Shown here: in pieces, positions 36,031 through 49,109 of the stretch
Numbering within the stretch: position 1 is the stretch's first letter
Layout: each line of letters starts with the position of its first letter
DNA from: Neolentinus lepideus HHB14362 ss-1
Lineage: Eukaryota > Basidiomycota > Agaricomycetes > Gloeophyllales > Gloeophyllaceae
Direction of reading: 5' to 3'
Assembly: GCA_001632425.1 (NCBI GenBank)
Contig: KV425592.1
Coordinates: 189,018-253,017 of the forward strand
DNA length: 64,000 nt
Position numbers and translations under genes: made by a program
Notes under the pieces: generated by a model
Database searches by the model: none
Seen by the model: only the letters and a program-made list of their open reading frames with translations
Told to the model about the DNA's origin: nothing

Positions 36031-38998
36031 TTATAATATTAATAGCCTATCTAATTGCTCTCTAAATAGCTGTGACTAGACCTAGATAGTTTATCTTATC
36101 TTATGTTATCTAGCCATGGTCAGCACATACTAGATGAGCTGGTCAGAGTCCAAAAAGCTTGGCTGTCTGTTGCTACTTGTAGATACTCATACTTCGTCTC
36201 TCTCTGTAGTACGTACTATTTGGATCCCAATCAGCAATATAAAACTAATATATATATATATACCCATATATTCCCAATTACATAATAAACATGTCCTTCC
36301 AATCCCTCAACACCATGTCGCATCCACCTTTACTACCATGTACATACCACTTACCCATGCCAAACCAACTCCCCACCTCGATTAATCATATACTTACCTC
36401 TCTCGGTCCTGAAGGTCAAGCCGATCTCCTGGCACTGCTCCAGGCACAGGTTGCACAGCAGGCACCTGCACCAAGAATCCATGAATACAGTCATGATGGG
36501 CCTCACAGTGATCCATACCCAGCACCAATTCCTTGGAACCAACAGCAGGAAATAGATCCAGCGCTTCACACACCACTGGTTAATCCCCACTCATGAGATC
36601 ATTTGATCTTTGCATAAGCACCCAGTACTCACCACATGCACACATCTAGAGCATCTGACCCACAGCAAAGTACAGCAAACCATACCACCATCAACGCACC
36701 AGTATCCCAGCAAGCCATACACCCAGAGAACTCCAGCATCAATCACGAGCATAGACAGACTGGAGAAACTTCATGCCCAGGCACCAAGCATCGTGCTATG
36801 TGAAGAAAGATGATAACCCAGCCAGATGGCACCAGGTACGATTCTATTGCATCTTGCTTTGTGAGCAATCTGACAGTTGCTGTTGACAGTGTTGATTCAC
36901 CTTTGTTCCCACTGCAATCATCAAAGTACGTTCAATTTGAATCCCCTGAGAAATAGACTCACCATCTCTTCAGCTGCCTCCCTCTCAGCATGATCTGCAT
37001 GAGTCAGCAACAGGCACCCTTCCATCAACCATTGCATATGTCAGCTGGCTATCCTCAAGCACCACATCCATATCTGCCATACCCTCCCATACCCCCGATG
37101 CCACCATACTCCCACCTCCAATACCTGCCTCCCATCCTGAGTTATCCCTATCCCTATCCCTCCACCCATCAAGTCCCCATTAGTACAGCACCCCCCAACA
37201 AACAAAACCAGGTGCACCTCACCTGTCTCATGTGTTGGCATGATCATGAGCTCAGCAATGGCGTCGCTCCTGCCCACCCTTCTGTGCCTGCACCTGCTGA
37301 AACACAACCTCCTGATCACCCTGGTCAATGCCCACCACCTCATCCCAAAGCATGGAAAAGACTCACCAAGCTGTTCGCGAACCTCAGTGAAAGTGAGATC
37401 AACGCAAGCAAAGAGCTTCAAGTAAGTGGTCCCTCTAAGAATGGAAAACCTCTAACCATACCTTAGTCCATGGTATGCAGGCACATCTGGGAAGCAGTCA
37501 GGATCAGTATCAAGGGCCCCTGGCCTGATCCCAAGGAGGTCCAATTGAATGATCACGGCAGCACCTACTATTCCCCGGACTTTACAAAGGGAGTGAATGA
37601 CCCGCAGAACATTGCTCTGCTCAGGTGGGCCCAACTGTTGACTTGGGAAGAACTCGAGGTAAGTTGTATCAATATTAGATGTATCATTACTCACAAGTCC
37701 CATAGAATCCGAAGACCCGTATCCTTGAACTCAACGATCCTGAAATCTATTGGGATCAAGCAACAATTTTCGAACTCACCAAGAAGGCCTTCCAAGGCTT
37801 CACCCCAAAAGCCTAGAGCCAGAAGAACCCTCAAAAGAAAGCTCAGCTCAAAAAGAATGAACAAATGAGCTGGCAACAGGATTGCTGTATCAAGGTAAGT
37901 ATTATCCAAACTTTTAGAAGTGCCAGTACTCACTTGTATTCTAGAAATTCAAAAAACTCTTAGAGTTGCACCTCTGTACAAGAAGGAAAAAGGTCACAAT
38001 CCCTTGCCCATCCTGCAACCTGAGTGGCTCTCGGACTATGCGTCAGGCCCCGAGGATGGTGAGGATGAAGAAGAGTGGAAACTCAGGATGACGCATGCTG
38101 TAGGGATCGATACAGATGGCATCAGTCACCATACACTCGCCCAGATGAAGTTCTGGGAGCATATTGAGCCAGGGTGGCACACCAATGCTGTAAGTGTCTT
38201 TTCTTGTAAATGTTGCACTACTCACCGTCCTTGACACTACCCCTAGGCCTCCGATATCATACAGGACCTCAAGCAGATCCTCCTTGACAGTACACCTCCT
38301 GAAGACCTCCAGAAACTGGAGGCAATCCACATTGAAACTTCCACGTGTGTGTCAAATGTCCCCCCTGCAAACCCCCCCTTCAACTTCATGATTTCGATGA
38401 AGTGGTGGGAGGAGACTAAGCACCAATATGCAGGTCTTGTCTTGCATTACTTCAAGGGAACCAAGCCCAAGGGCAAAGGCTGGGATGTGTTCCTTGGCAC
38501 CCTCATTGATCAAGGAGTGGCCGAAGACTCCAGTGGATGGGATGGTGATGAAGACAATGACTGCGGTGATGATCAAGATGATGATAACCTATATGCAGAT
38601 GATCTGGAAGCTATCTGTCAAAATTACAATGGAGAAGATGATGATGAAGGCCCTATCCCCTCAACCCCTGATGCTCGCAGTGTCCTCGGCCCATGGTGAG
38701 TTCAGTGTCTGATCACTTGATATTCTCTATCTTTTCCCAGTCACCTTTGAGCCTCCCAGAATCTCAGACTAGGTATTCCCAAGTTTCCAGAGCATCTCAA
38801 GCCCATGCAGAAACACCACCTCTGGCTCCATCGTCTTCCATTGCACCTCCTGGCCACTCTAGGCTCTTCAGAGGACTGTCTCATTCTGGCTCTAGGACAC
38901 TGACTCCAACCAGTGGGGGTCAGCAATGCCTATGAGTTTTAAACTCTGACACACATGTCACGCTTCAGCCACTGCAGCCAAATGTGAGTGTGACTTGT

Positions 38999-39264
38999 GG
39001 TGCAAGTTTCGGAATGGAGATGCACTGTAAATTCAAATAAAAATCGGAATATATTGTTTTGGGCACTATAGAATAGAGTCTTGCAGTTTGATTTTTGATT
39101 TAGGCCCTTTAAGTGTGCTTTTTGCCATATGAAATAGCAGTTTCTACCTGAAAGACAACAAAATTAAAAAATCGAACTGCAACAATCAATTACACAATGT
39201 GTAAAACAATATATTCAGATTTATTGTGGAATTAAAGTCATGTTCCCATTGAGAAACTTGCACC
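38999..39264. mobile_element. Foldback MITE with about 100 nt imperfect terminal inverted repeats
   Basis: The left end GGTGCAAGTTTC and right end GAAACTTGCACC are perfect complements. The arms keep pairing inward: ...CGGAATATATTGTTTT... on the left corresponds to ...CTGAATATATTGTTTT... on the complement of the right, and ...CTTGCAGTTTGATTTTT... to ...GTTGCAGTTCGATTTTT.... The 266 bp unit has almost no unpaired centre and no open frame. A target-site duplication is not obvious. Confidence 0.7.
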
Positions 39265-39330
39265 TTACTGAAAAGCAGTCATGAAGGGCCTCCAGCATTT
39301 GCTGAGACGTGTTCTATTAAGGTGTTTTCC

Positions 39331-39600
39331 ATGAATTTCAGAAGAATAGTACCAATGCTGAGCTTGATGATCAGCTAGAGAGGCACAGGCAGCTGGAGAT
39401 AAAGGCAGGGATATCCAAAGATGAGCTATTGGTGCCAATTAAATCCAAAGTTTTCATCAAGGCTGAAAAGATCAGGGCTGTTGAAGAATCTATCAACATA
39501 TATTTCAAAAGGTGTCCCTCAATCAACAATCAAAAGTAACCATGCTGGCCCAGAACTGGAGCCAGAGGATGAAGATATTGATGAGGAGGACTAATATTTT
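39331..39600 (+). pseudogene. Coding-like remnant with acidic end
   Basis: Just downstream of the MITE. A frame reads NAELDDQLERHRQLEIKAGI followed by SKDELLVPIKSKVFIKAEKI and, after a shift, PELEPEDEDIDEED then stop. It looks like the C-terminal exon of a transposon protein, perhaps a displaced part of the accessory gene or of another element. No family assigned. Confidence 0.3.
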
Positions 39601-40690
39601 ATCAAATTTAGAGCACTATTTTCGATAAACACAAGTTTTTTAAGTACAAAAGTTCATAGTCACTTCATAGATATGTCTACTCTACAATGACCATTATAAT
39701 CAAGCCATATGTACACCAATTTCAGGTCAAGCAACCTGAGATTGAGCTAAGGTGACAAGCTGTGGCACTAATTTCCTGTGCATGTGACATCACACATCAC
39801 ATGGACATTTTGCTTGCAGGCATTGCCGACCTCCACAACCAGCCCATCTCCAGCTCCTCCTCACCTCGTTCATCTGTCTCATGTTCATATAGCCTCTTCT
39901 CAGTCCCCTAGTTCTTGTCCTGTCCTATCTCACACTGCGATGACTTCCTTACCTGCTCAGGATCTTCCTGCTCAATTGCCTGCTCAGAACGTCTCTGCTC
40001 ATTCATCTGGTGCTCCCAATCATTTACTTGATGCTATGTCTCCTGGAATACCTGCTCAAGATGTATCTGATGACTTACCTGCTCATACTGACTTTTGATC
40101 TTTTCATACTGCTCTCCCTGCTCAAGCCACTATGTTGTATTCACCTCCTGTTAGTGCTTGAACTCAGTCTGCCACACCTGAGCCATGCAAACCATCTCCT
40201 GCGGCTGTGGCCAGGTTATATGCTTGTGTCCAAAGCCTTGTCAATGAGCTTGGATCTGTACCACTGCCAACAATTCCCCAGCATGCCTACCACCTTGCAA
40301 AGAAGTTACAGAGCTCATACGCATATGCTCTCAAGAGAGGACAAGTCCAAATCTTTGCGAGGGTATGTTGGGATGCTGTCTGATGCCTTTGGCTTGAGGA
40401 CACCAGGTTGCACGTCATATTGCCATTCATGGACAACTTTGAGCTCCCCATGGAGGAAGAAGACACTGATGGAGCTCCTACCAGTGGATATCATCCCTGT
40501 AGTCCTGCACCACAGGCTGACGCTCACCAAGACACATCTAGCTCACCTGACCCATTTGCCCCCATGCACTTCTCAAGCCCAAGCACCACTGGAGCTCAGA
40601 CCTGCCCTGCACCTCATTAAGACATCAGAAAACCAATGCATCAAAACCCCGCAAATGACTCAGCAAAGTGAAAGAAGATCACTGCAAACT

Positions 40691-41419
40691 TTGGCCCTGT
40701 AGTATGCAGGGCAGACTCAGGCAAAATGATTTGAAGAGAGATGCGTACACATGCACAGGCCAATGATCACCATAGATACTGAAGTTGGCCATGTGTCAAT
40801 GCTTGAAATGTTGTGTCTATAGTTTGTAACCACCATTGAGACTTGCCACGAATGTAATGAAATCCCAAAGAATCATCTTGAACTTGTGATGAAGTATATT
40901 TGCTGACAAGGTAAGATAAAATGAGACCCTAACGTTTGAGTGTAACAACAGTGCTCGCGAGGAGAGTCCTACATTGCAGGGATATTGCAAAGGATCTCAT
41001 AAAAATTCAGTTTGCCTGGAAATAGGAAAAAATCATCACACCACATGAGCACGTACACAGCACTCGACAAGGCCAGCCACTTGAATGAAATGAGAATGAA
41101 CAAGGTGGCAGCCTTAACTCTCTAAGTCTTCTGGAATAAGTGACGTAGAATGCTAAATGATTTGATTAGCTAAGATATAAGATGATGTGTCAAGTGTGCA
41201 TACCCTGGCCATGCTCGTAGTGATCCACAGCTTGGGTTTCATGCTTGTATGCTGTCCATGTGCAAGTTGGCATGATATTTGATTGAACTTGATGAATTGG
41301 GGGGGTGCATCTGGGTGGTCCAGATCATGGTAGCGTCCAAATTTACAGAACTTGATTTCAAGTTCCAGGCTGAATGAGGAACATCAAATAGAGAGTGTTA
41401 CCAAACACTAAAAGACATA
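40691..41419. other. Spacer between convergent transposon genes
   Basis: CpG-poor, with no supported coding content. It lies between the end of the accessory gene and the C-terminus of the Tnp2-like transposase. Confidence 0.45.
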
Positions 41420-44400
41420 CTATTTCTCCCAAGGATCTGGCATGAAAGGCTTGCATTTAGCCTTCCTCATCCATGATATCTCAGCCCAGAGTGTCTTGTC
41501 ATTGAGGGAGGACTGGGCATGCCAAAAAACAGACACCAACTCTCTGGTATAATATTGTCCATTGAGTAGGACCTTCACAATTGATGAACCCGCTGTCTTT
41601 CTCAGCAATCGACTGGTTGGAATAATTCTATGTCCATCCAAGAGCACGTATTCATAGAAGATACCAAACGTCAAAAGTGGGCACGCACCATGAGGAACAT
41701 CTCAAGTAAGAGGGTCATGAACCTGATAAAGTCCATCTTGATTATAGTACCCAAGAAGATGTACAATGGCAATGTCAGAGAGTGGGTCAGATACCTTGGA
41801 AACCCTAGGTCTTAGTTCTATATGAAGATCTGTTATAGCTACAGAATGATGAGGATGTTCAGAGGTCAGAATAGCAGTAAGTCAATACATACTGTCTTCA
41901 AGTGCCTCACATTCGAGAACTCACTCATAATCAGTGGATGAGGCACCCTCAATTGTGCCATGATGTTCACCATTCTTAGAGAGCATTCTTCGAGCAATAA
42001 CACCCTTGGCATGCTCAGTATGGTTGGCAGCAAGGTAGTTGACCTAGTCATAATGCAATCTGTATACTTTAATAATAAGTATGTTTTAATAAGGGTGCAC
42101 CATCATGTTGATGCAGTTTTCACATTGAAACGTGCACATCAATGTTATTTCCATTTCACCGGCAGCCTTACCATTCGTATTGTAGTTCTTGAGTATCTTG
42201 TTTAAGTGCTCCATGAGGAATAACCAGAAGATGTAGACAGGACTGTAGTCTCTGATCTGATCTGGTAGGTGGATGACCCAATGGTGATTGGGTCTCATGG
42301 CTTTCTTGCCATACATCTGAACAGAGTAAATCAGCCAATAATGGGGCCTGAGGTTCGAACGGTGACACTCATCTCATGATACTGAAGTAGGTATGCTCTC
42401 AGTAGCTCTAGAGAATGACTAATTGTGAGGTCATTGATCGAGCAACCTAACAATACCTTCAAGGTGGTCGTGAATTTCATAAATAAGTCTACTTCATCAT
42501 CATGATGTTAGCAGCAGAGCAAACAGGGAAGCATAGATGGTGGCTATAAGCTCACCAGACCCAGACACATACACAAACTGAAGGCAGGTCAATTGTATGG
42601 ACTAAGGAAAGTACATCCAGTGGCACTAGCTACCAAAAGTGCGAAATTGTTTGTACATATTTGTTCCTGTGGCTGAGCATCCAATACAACCAATCCTAAC
42701 ACATGAAGGCATAATGCTGGAGGTACTGGGGGTGTTGACTCATTCTTCTTTGGCTTCTTCTTGGATTGAGACATCTTTCCAGACTGAGGGGATGGAAGCC
42801 CTTGTCTCATTTTGGCAAGGGGGATGTCTGAGTCAGAGGCATCTGAGATGAGAGAGTCAGCAGGGGGTGCAGATTGTCAGGATTGGCAAGCAGACTCCCA
42901 GTTCCATAAGTCTTTGTTATACCACGCTAGATCCTTTTCATACTCAGTCTGGGCCTGCTCCAGAAAGAGGACCCAGATGAATGGGAGCTTCTCAACTGAG
43001 TATCAAATAACACTACAAAGTGATATATACTCACAATAATAGGTAGTGCAGCTGTACTTGCAACCTTGTATTCATCTGCAGTGAGAGAGCCACCAGCAGG
43101 CTCACCCATGCACAGGGGCAACTTCCCTGCCCAGAATGGAGACTTGAACTATGGATAGGTGAACACACAAGATACTCAGAAAGAAGTAAGAGCATACCAT
43201 TTCTAGAAACTCATGGAGAACACTGAGCTCTCTGCCAGCAGTTGCTGTTGGGGCTCTCAAAGCCTTAGTTTGAATCCAATGGGCATACCATTGGTTCTTG
43301 GTGAGGCTGAGGAGGATGTTGTGCATCGGATCAATGAGAGTGTACTTGATGAGATCAAAGTACTGCAGTCAGGCAAACTCTGTCCATTGAGCACCATATT
43401 TAGCAAACCATCCATCCTTCTGGTCTTGTGTTTCAAGGGTCTAGTACTGCATACAGTAAGCCTTGTGCAGTTCACCACTTCTGGGTGAGTAACCTAAAAA
43501 TATGTGAGAAAATGTATTGATAATTGATAGATAAGTTACAATCACACACCATTGTTCAGAGATCTCTCCGAGAAGAGTTCATCATGGGGAACATGACATT
43601 TCATACATGGAGCAATGTTGTGTTGATGATCACCAAACCCACACACTTTGCACATTGCATTGCAGGGTGATCACATACAATGGCCAGGAGAAAGACTCAA
43701 ATGAGTCACCCTATCAGGTGCTCAGTGCTTGGAAAGAATCAAACAGTATTTAGACATACCCTCTGGATGTGCAGCTGTCTTGATGCATATGCCCTCCTCA
43801 TAGAGTTTGATAAGGTCATCAACTATAAACTTGAGGTAACTCTGGAGTTGTTCTCCTGTTGGCTCTTTGGGCCCAGGGATGGCAAGAGGGATGAGCAGGT
43901 TCTTAGTTTGGTAACTAATATGACACATATAGTCAATTAGCAGGTCTGAGAATAATGATAACTCACTAAAGTTCTGGAGGTAAATTTGAAATGCAGAATG
44001 ACATAACGCCAGAGGAATGACTAGCTGAGGCATTATGGTCATTCATGTTGAACCTGGTGATGGCAGTGATGATATATCAGTAGCTTTGGTGGGAAATAAT
44101 GCTGCTACTCACCAATCGAGGCTGTAGGTCACACCTAGTCACAGCTCAGAATCTTGTGTCAGAGAAGCAGGGTCAAAGAAAGGTTTCTTCTGATGATCTT
44201 TGACAGTCTGAGGAACTTGACCATCCATCATATTTTGATATTTGCCTGGCTGATGGTGAAGGTCTATCCATTGGTCACATATGCATTCAATGTTCTCGTC
44301 TGCAAGGAAGTCGACGAGAAAACTTGACAGCAGAGAAAGGGGTACAGCACGTGCAGGAGGAGGTCTGGGTGGTGCCTGACCCTTGAGTCTTTCAAGAATA

Positions 44401-45157
44401 CTGGCATTCCTGCACATAAAGAGTGGTATGTTGCAGCCTGGGTACTTCGCTTCTGGAGGGAGATTGGCGGGAAAGAGACAGTGACACTTGGTGCATGCCA
44501 GGTGGATCTGGAACCTATCTTTGAGGGCAAGGCCATGAATGATGCTCTTGTAAGTGATGGGCATCAGATCATCAGGCTCAATAGCACCCATGCTGATGAA
44601 TATGCAACACATAGTGAAGAGGATGAGCAAGCAGGCATGATAGGTGACATGAGAGGCAGGCTGTAGATAGACAATGAGTAAGAGGACTGCGTGCATGAAC
44701 CATTGGTCATGTGCATTGATATATGCATCTCGTGGTAAAGGTCTTTCTGCCAGGGAGCTGACATCTGCAAGTGAGATAGATTCTAGGATGTTAGGTAGAG
44801 AATCAACCTCGAGAGAATTGTGTTCACTGTTTTGATCAGTGTCGCTATCCACAGGGTCATTCAGGTGTTGCTGAAGGTGGTCTCCATCATCCGAGTCCTC
44901 ATAAAGGCCCAGCGCTCAGTGAAGGTCAGGTTGTTCCATGATAGTAATGATCTCCTTCCCCTTTGGAGCCTTTCTCACTCATGTGGAGCAATGAGTAGGA
45001 GCAGAAGGAGCAATAGAAGCAGAAGGTAGGTCAGGAGGATGTTGGGGTGTAGGAGGAATCAAGGCAGGGCCAGGGTGGTCACAGAAAAGCTCATCAGGAG
45101 ACAAGAAATCAGGACTGGGACTGAGAGAACAATCTGGATGAGTCCCTATGCCAGTGA

Positions 45158-45345
45158 TGTACACAAACACATGACAAAACCCACTGGAAATGAGACCTAA
45201 AGGGTAGACACAACCACAAAGCAAGCACCAAGCCCTTGGTGTCAGATGGCTGTGAGGTCCAGGGAGTCGAAGGGTAATAGATAGTTCAGAGGGAGGAAAT
45301 GGAAGGATAGGGCTGAGACCGCAAACCACAAATGCGACATATATA
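45158..45345 (-). repeat. Unidentified repeat R, copy 1 (inverted relative to copy 2)
   Basis: About 190 bp whose reverse complement is nearly identical to 56390-56584. Shared strings include cattTGTGGTTTGCGGTCT and CTCACAGCCATCTGACACC. It contains no clear gene. Just outward lie 300 bp of ATAGCGA/GTATAGC-type degenerate motifs (45,365-45,640). Confidence 0.7.
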
Positions 45346-45364
45346 TATATAAACCAAAGAATAC

Positions 45365-45640
45365 CGCAATGCAAAGTGGGAAGTAGAAGAATAGCGATGG
45401 AATAGTGATGGGAGGCTAAAAATAGAACACAATCAGAAAGCGACAAGGTGCGACACAGCGCACTATAGAAGTTGAACGTGTAGAGTGGGCAAAGGGTTGG
45501 TGGCAATAGCAATGTATAGCAATAATAGCGACACAGCACCCTATTACCAGTTGGCGAGATAGCGATGTAGCGCTCTAGCAACGTATAGTGATGTAGTGCT
45601 ATAGCGACGTATAGCAATGATAGTGACACGGCACTCTTGT
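45365..45640. repeat. Cluster of degenerate ATAGCGA/CGACGTATAGC motifs
   Basis: Repeated variants such as atagcgatg, atagtgatg, tagcgacac, caacgtatagtgatgtagtgc and cgacgtatagcaatg occur at irregular spacing. It resembles the subterminal repeats of a DNA transposon and sits next to repeat R within the Tnp2 gene. Confidence 0.5.
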
Positions 45641-47441
45641 CATAAGCAGAGAGATGGTGATGCAGAGATCGGTGGAAGGATGCAAGATGCAGGAAGCTCA
45701 GAGATAGATGCAGGAATGAGATGGGAACACTAGATTGCACAGGGAGGACTGACTGGGTTGCCTGTTGCCTGCCTTGTCTGCCTACAGGAGGTCCAACTAA
45801 AGTACTCTACTGGGTAAACAAATGAACCAAGAGCCATATGCTAACAAAATGAAACCACTCCTGAAACTGATCTATCTCAAACCTCAGGCAGGGGAACAAT
45901 CTCCGTAAGCTACAGTGTCCATATGCACAGGCCACCGCATACTGAAAGAAGTGTGGGAAAGTGCACAGCATCACATCAAAAAGTGCTATTGCTCCAGGTG
46001 GAGGCTGCACAGGTGCCTGCAATGCACGCACAGCCTCAGAATGACTTGAGCTTGCACTATGCCACTTGTTGGAAGGATACCACAGCACTGCCACTATTGT
46101 TGAGATGGGTGTGCTCACTTACATAATGCAGTGGAGCACCTGCTGAATGAGATCAAAGTGTCGAGGAGTGCAGGAAATAGCTGGAAAAATCAATAAAAAC
46201 TTGAATATTGCTTGTGCCACCAGACCTGGAGCCCTAGCGCTATTGTACATAGCATGAGAAATAGCGCAAAAGTGCTGAAAATGTGTTTTCTGAGCCTGGA
46301 GACACATAGGGTGTATCACTGGTAGTCGCCAGATTACCAGTGCTGTCATTGATAGGATTCTCTTTATCACTAGTTGGGAAGAAGAGAGGCGGAGATGGTG
46401 CAGATATATGCTGAGAATCCTAGTATATGCTCTAGTTAGAGAAAAAAAAAAGGAAAACATATTCATAGCCTGATATGCACATGGATAGAAGGCATGTCAA
46501 CATCCATTACACTCTGGTTGGCATCAATGCTGGATGAGTAATCATCCATAGACACAGAAGGGAATGAATTCCGGTGAGAATCGTGAGGGACAGCATTGTC
46601 AAGGTGCATATTGTGAAAGGAGGGTTTGCCAGGGGGAGAGCTGGGTTGAGGGAGATCAGAGTAGTACTCCTCAGTAGCCATAGATGCTACAGAGACAATA
46701 GGGAATCAACTAGAGCTGGCAGTGGGTGCTGGTTGAGTGCATCTGCATCGTCTGCCTTGGGATAGCAGAGAAAAAAAGAAGCCTCTGCCTCACTCACCAA
46801 GCGCTTTTGCAGATCGCTTCTTGGTATGCTTCCATTTGTGCTGAATTTTCATAGCCCTGGAGATAAGTTTTCCATCTGTGCTGCACTCTGTGCAGCATTC
46901 TTCGCACTTGCACCAGAGCTTCTTGTGGGCAGGTAGAGTTGACATCATTGTAGGATGTTGTTTAGATGACACCAAGCAATGGGGAACAAAAGAAAATTGT
47001 CATCAAGCTTGAGAAGTGTTGTCGAGGGGGAGACAAGAGGGACAAAGGAAAATGCAGACTTAGTAAATTGGATGAGCATTGGACTTTACATCACCAGGTA
47101 TCTATTTGTTCATAAATATAGGTGGATAGTCGAGCCATTTGAGCAAAAAGAGATGGGCTAGTGGTAGAGGTAGATCATCGAGCCATTTGGGTACAAAGAG
47201 ATGGGGCAGCCATGTCTAGTCACAACACAAAGAAGATGAACAAGTCATGTTATAATTAGCTTGCTTATTGGTGGCTGATCTTATCTTATCTAGATGCACT
47301 ATTTGGGCAGTGCAAATAGCTTGCCTGGCCACATCTAATCATGATCTAATCTAGACAGGCTATCTGTACCATACAAATGGCTCTGACAGGAGCACATTTT
47401 TTGTCATTAGTTGGACCACAAATATCAAGTTTGTCCATGCA

Positions 47442-48407
47442 GTGAGTCTGGACTGGCATAAGAGGGGGTGCACTGACCTTGCCTATGCTTCTCTTGCTTC
47501 TATCCCAGTCTACCCAGTTGAAGCTCAGGGTCATGCTCCACTCCAGAATATGGATGCACCCTTCTATCTCGACTCTGGGGCTACTACACATGTCTCGCCT
47601 GAACATTCTGACTTCATCAAACTTTAGTGTGTTCTCCCCAGTCCTATTCAGGGTGTTGGTGGCTCTATGATTCACACCATTGGTGTCAGGAAGATCAAGC
47701 TGCTTGTTGCTTGAGGTGTCTCCATTACCCTCAAAGATGTCTTATATGTTCCTCAGTCCACTGTACACTTTATCTCAGTCAGCAGTCTCACCGATCACTC
47801 TGGGCTGGAAACTCATTTCAGCTGTACCTCCTGCTACACTGCCAAGGCTAATGGTACTGTCATTGCATGTGGCACTTGCACCACTCGCAGGCTTTATCAT
47901 CTTGATGGCACCCCTCCCACTACTGCTCATGCATACTTTTCTGCTCAGATCCCAGATATCAGTTCCTGGCACCATCGCCTCAGCCATACCAACCCTTGGA
48001 CCATTGCCAAGATGGCTCAGCACAGCTCTGTTCAAGGTATGCACATTGATCTCTTCACCCAGCTCACCAAGTGTGATCATTGCATTCTTGGCAAACAGGT
48101 CAAGAATTCACCACTGAAGGTACAGGCTGGGGAGAAGGCTACTAGTGTACTGGGGATCATCTATGCAGACTTGATGGAGGAATTGGTTATTTCAGCTACT
48201 GGGAATCACTATGTACTTAATCTCATTGATGATCACACTTCATTCATCTGGTCTCTGCTGATTCCAACCAAGGATGCTGCATTTCCTATGCTCCAGACCT
48301 GGGAATGTGCTTGTGAGGCTGAGATTGGACATAAAGTTGGCATCTACTGGACTGACAATGGTGAGCTTAAGAGTGCTGACATGGCTGCCTGGCTGGCATC
48401 TTGCTGA
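47442..48407 (+). pseudogene. Copia family C protease / pre-integrase / integrase, broken
   Basis: Continuation of the copia C polyprotein after the CACTA-type insertion. The aspartic protease site is YLDSGATTHVSP. DVLYVPQSTVHFISVSSLTD follows. The GAG-pre-integrase zinc region has SSWHHRLSHTNPWTIAKMA and CDHCILGKQ (HHCC type). The integrase core has SATGNHYVLNLIDDHTSFIW and WTDNGELKSADMAAWLAS. Stops include TAG after DFIKL and TGA at 47712-47714 (VA-stop-GVSI, from CGA). Coding ends at about 48,407, where Plavaka-side sequence begins. Reverse transcriptase and RNase H of this copy are not in the window. Confidence 0.82.
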
Positions 48408-49109
48408 TAGGCCCCATTAGCTTCTGACCCCAGAAAACGTGATTTAGGGTGATTGTGCATGCTTCATGGGAATGGCAACTTAGCAACTCAATAGCGCACT
48501 GGCAGTATTCTGTGCACTAGTGACCCTACACACCAGCAACAAGGCTCTCAGCTTCTCAGTGCATGTAGGATGGCTTCTAGATGGTGTGGTCAGCTGAATG
48601 CCATTCAGTTGAGTCATTGGCATCTTGGCATGCACCACCTGACATTGTTACTGTGGTCTGAACCAAGGCAGTGTCTCAGGGCACACTTCCATATGGTGTA
48701 CAGCCTGCCATGGCCCCAGATCAGTGCTAGTACTATTGGTGTGACTTTCCTTATGTGTCACAGTATGCATCAACACATGGCGTGACTATGGCCATCATGA
48801 CACAGCCACACAATATAGCAGCCCCACCCTTTATCCTCATTTGGCAAGATCATGCTAGTGTCAGCAGCATAGCCTGCTGCCTGATCATCAAGGAGGCATG
48901 CTCTAACATAAAGTCAAGACAAACCCGACTGGCTCCCACCTGAGGCACAGCACACATGCTTGAGCTGGTGCAGTAAAGTCATAAGGGGTATTGGTTGAGG
49001 ATCACATGTGGACTTGGAATGAGGTGGTACAAGTCATATGGGATGTGAGGTGGAGCAAAGGTGCAATTTGCAGTACATCAGGAAAATGCCAAAATGTCTT
49101 ATTCAGCAA

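Larger units (their letters stand above)
36291..40690 (+). pseudogene. Transposon accessory protein gene, Pro-rich and acidic, probably decayed
   Basis: A multi-exon plus-strand gene. Exons encode MSFQSLNTMSHPPLL, a long Pro/Tyr/Gln-rich region (PHPYLPYPPIPPMPPYSHLQ), and a domain with WKRLTKLFANLSESEINASK. Then come HIWEAVRISIKGPWPDPKEV and WAQLLTWEELE, and after an intron NPKTRILELNDPEIYWDQAT. An acidic block follows (DGDEDNDCGDDQDDDNLYAD). A distal part near 40,190-40,380 reads AAVARLYACVQSLVNELGSV and AYHLAKKLQSSYAYALKRGQ. Such proteins accompany Tnp2-type transposases in Agaricomycetes; their function is unknown to me. A foldback MITE (38,999-39,264) sits inside. Several in-frame stops (38-40 kb) suggest decay. 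Exon borders are approximate. Confidence 0.5.
41420..46975 (-). pseudogene. Tnp2-like transposase (CACTA/EnSpm superfamily), decayed
   Basis: DDE-type transposase of a CACTA-like element. The minus-strand N-terminus (46975) has a Cys-rich motif in WCKCEECCTECSTDGK. A large exon at 44852-44139 has hydrophobic and CxxC parts (FQIHLACTKCHCLFPANLPP; CNIPLFMCRN) and then ADENIECICDQWIDLHHQPG. Further exons carry LAIPGPKEPTGEQLQSYLKF and IVDDLIKLYEEGI, the cysteine segment CDHPAMQCAKC...GFGDHQHN, and GELHKAYCMQY...LETQDQKDGW. Next are YTLIDPMHNILLSLTKNQWY and GKLPLCMGEPAGGSLTADEY, and the C-terminal PDQIRDYSPVYIFWLF and SWMRKAKCKPF. These are hallmark strings of Agaricomycete Tnp2 proteins. Stops interrupt the frame (for example TGA at 43369-43371, probably from CGA). 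A repeat copy at 45158-45345 lies within the gene. Confidence 0.8.
36031..47430. mobile_element. CACTA/Tnp2-type DNA transposon inserted in copia C
   Basis: Lies between the Gag and protease parts of copia C, so it is a later insertion. It carries a plus-strand accessory gene (36.3-40.7 kb) and a minus-strand Tnp2-like transposase (41.4-47.0 kb), which are convergent. Both termini are rich in TAGATAGC/CTAGATAAGATAAG-like motifs, for example agcctatctaattgc near 36,045 and rc of agacaggctatctg near 47,355. I could not define exact terminal inverted repeats or a target duplication; the edges given are the limits of the host copia frame. Confidence 0.65.

Noticed and set aside
44979..45740. 253-codon minus-strand frame as a separate gene
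   Set aside because: It spans repeat R, a motif cloud and a Pro-rich Tnp2 exon; only the last 40 or so codons look like transposase coding sequence.
36020..47440. CACTA-style terminal inverted repeats and a 3 bp target duplication
   Set aside because: I searched both borders by eye and found only loosely similar TAGATAGC-type motifs, so exact ends are not claimed.
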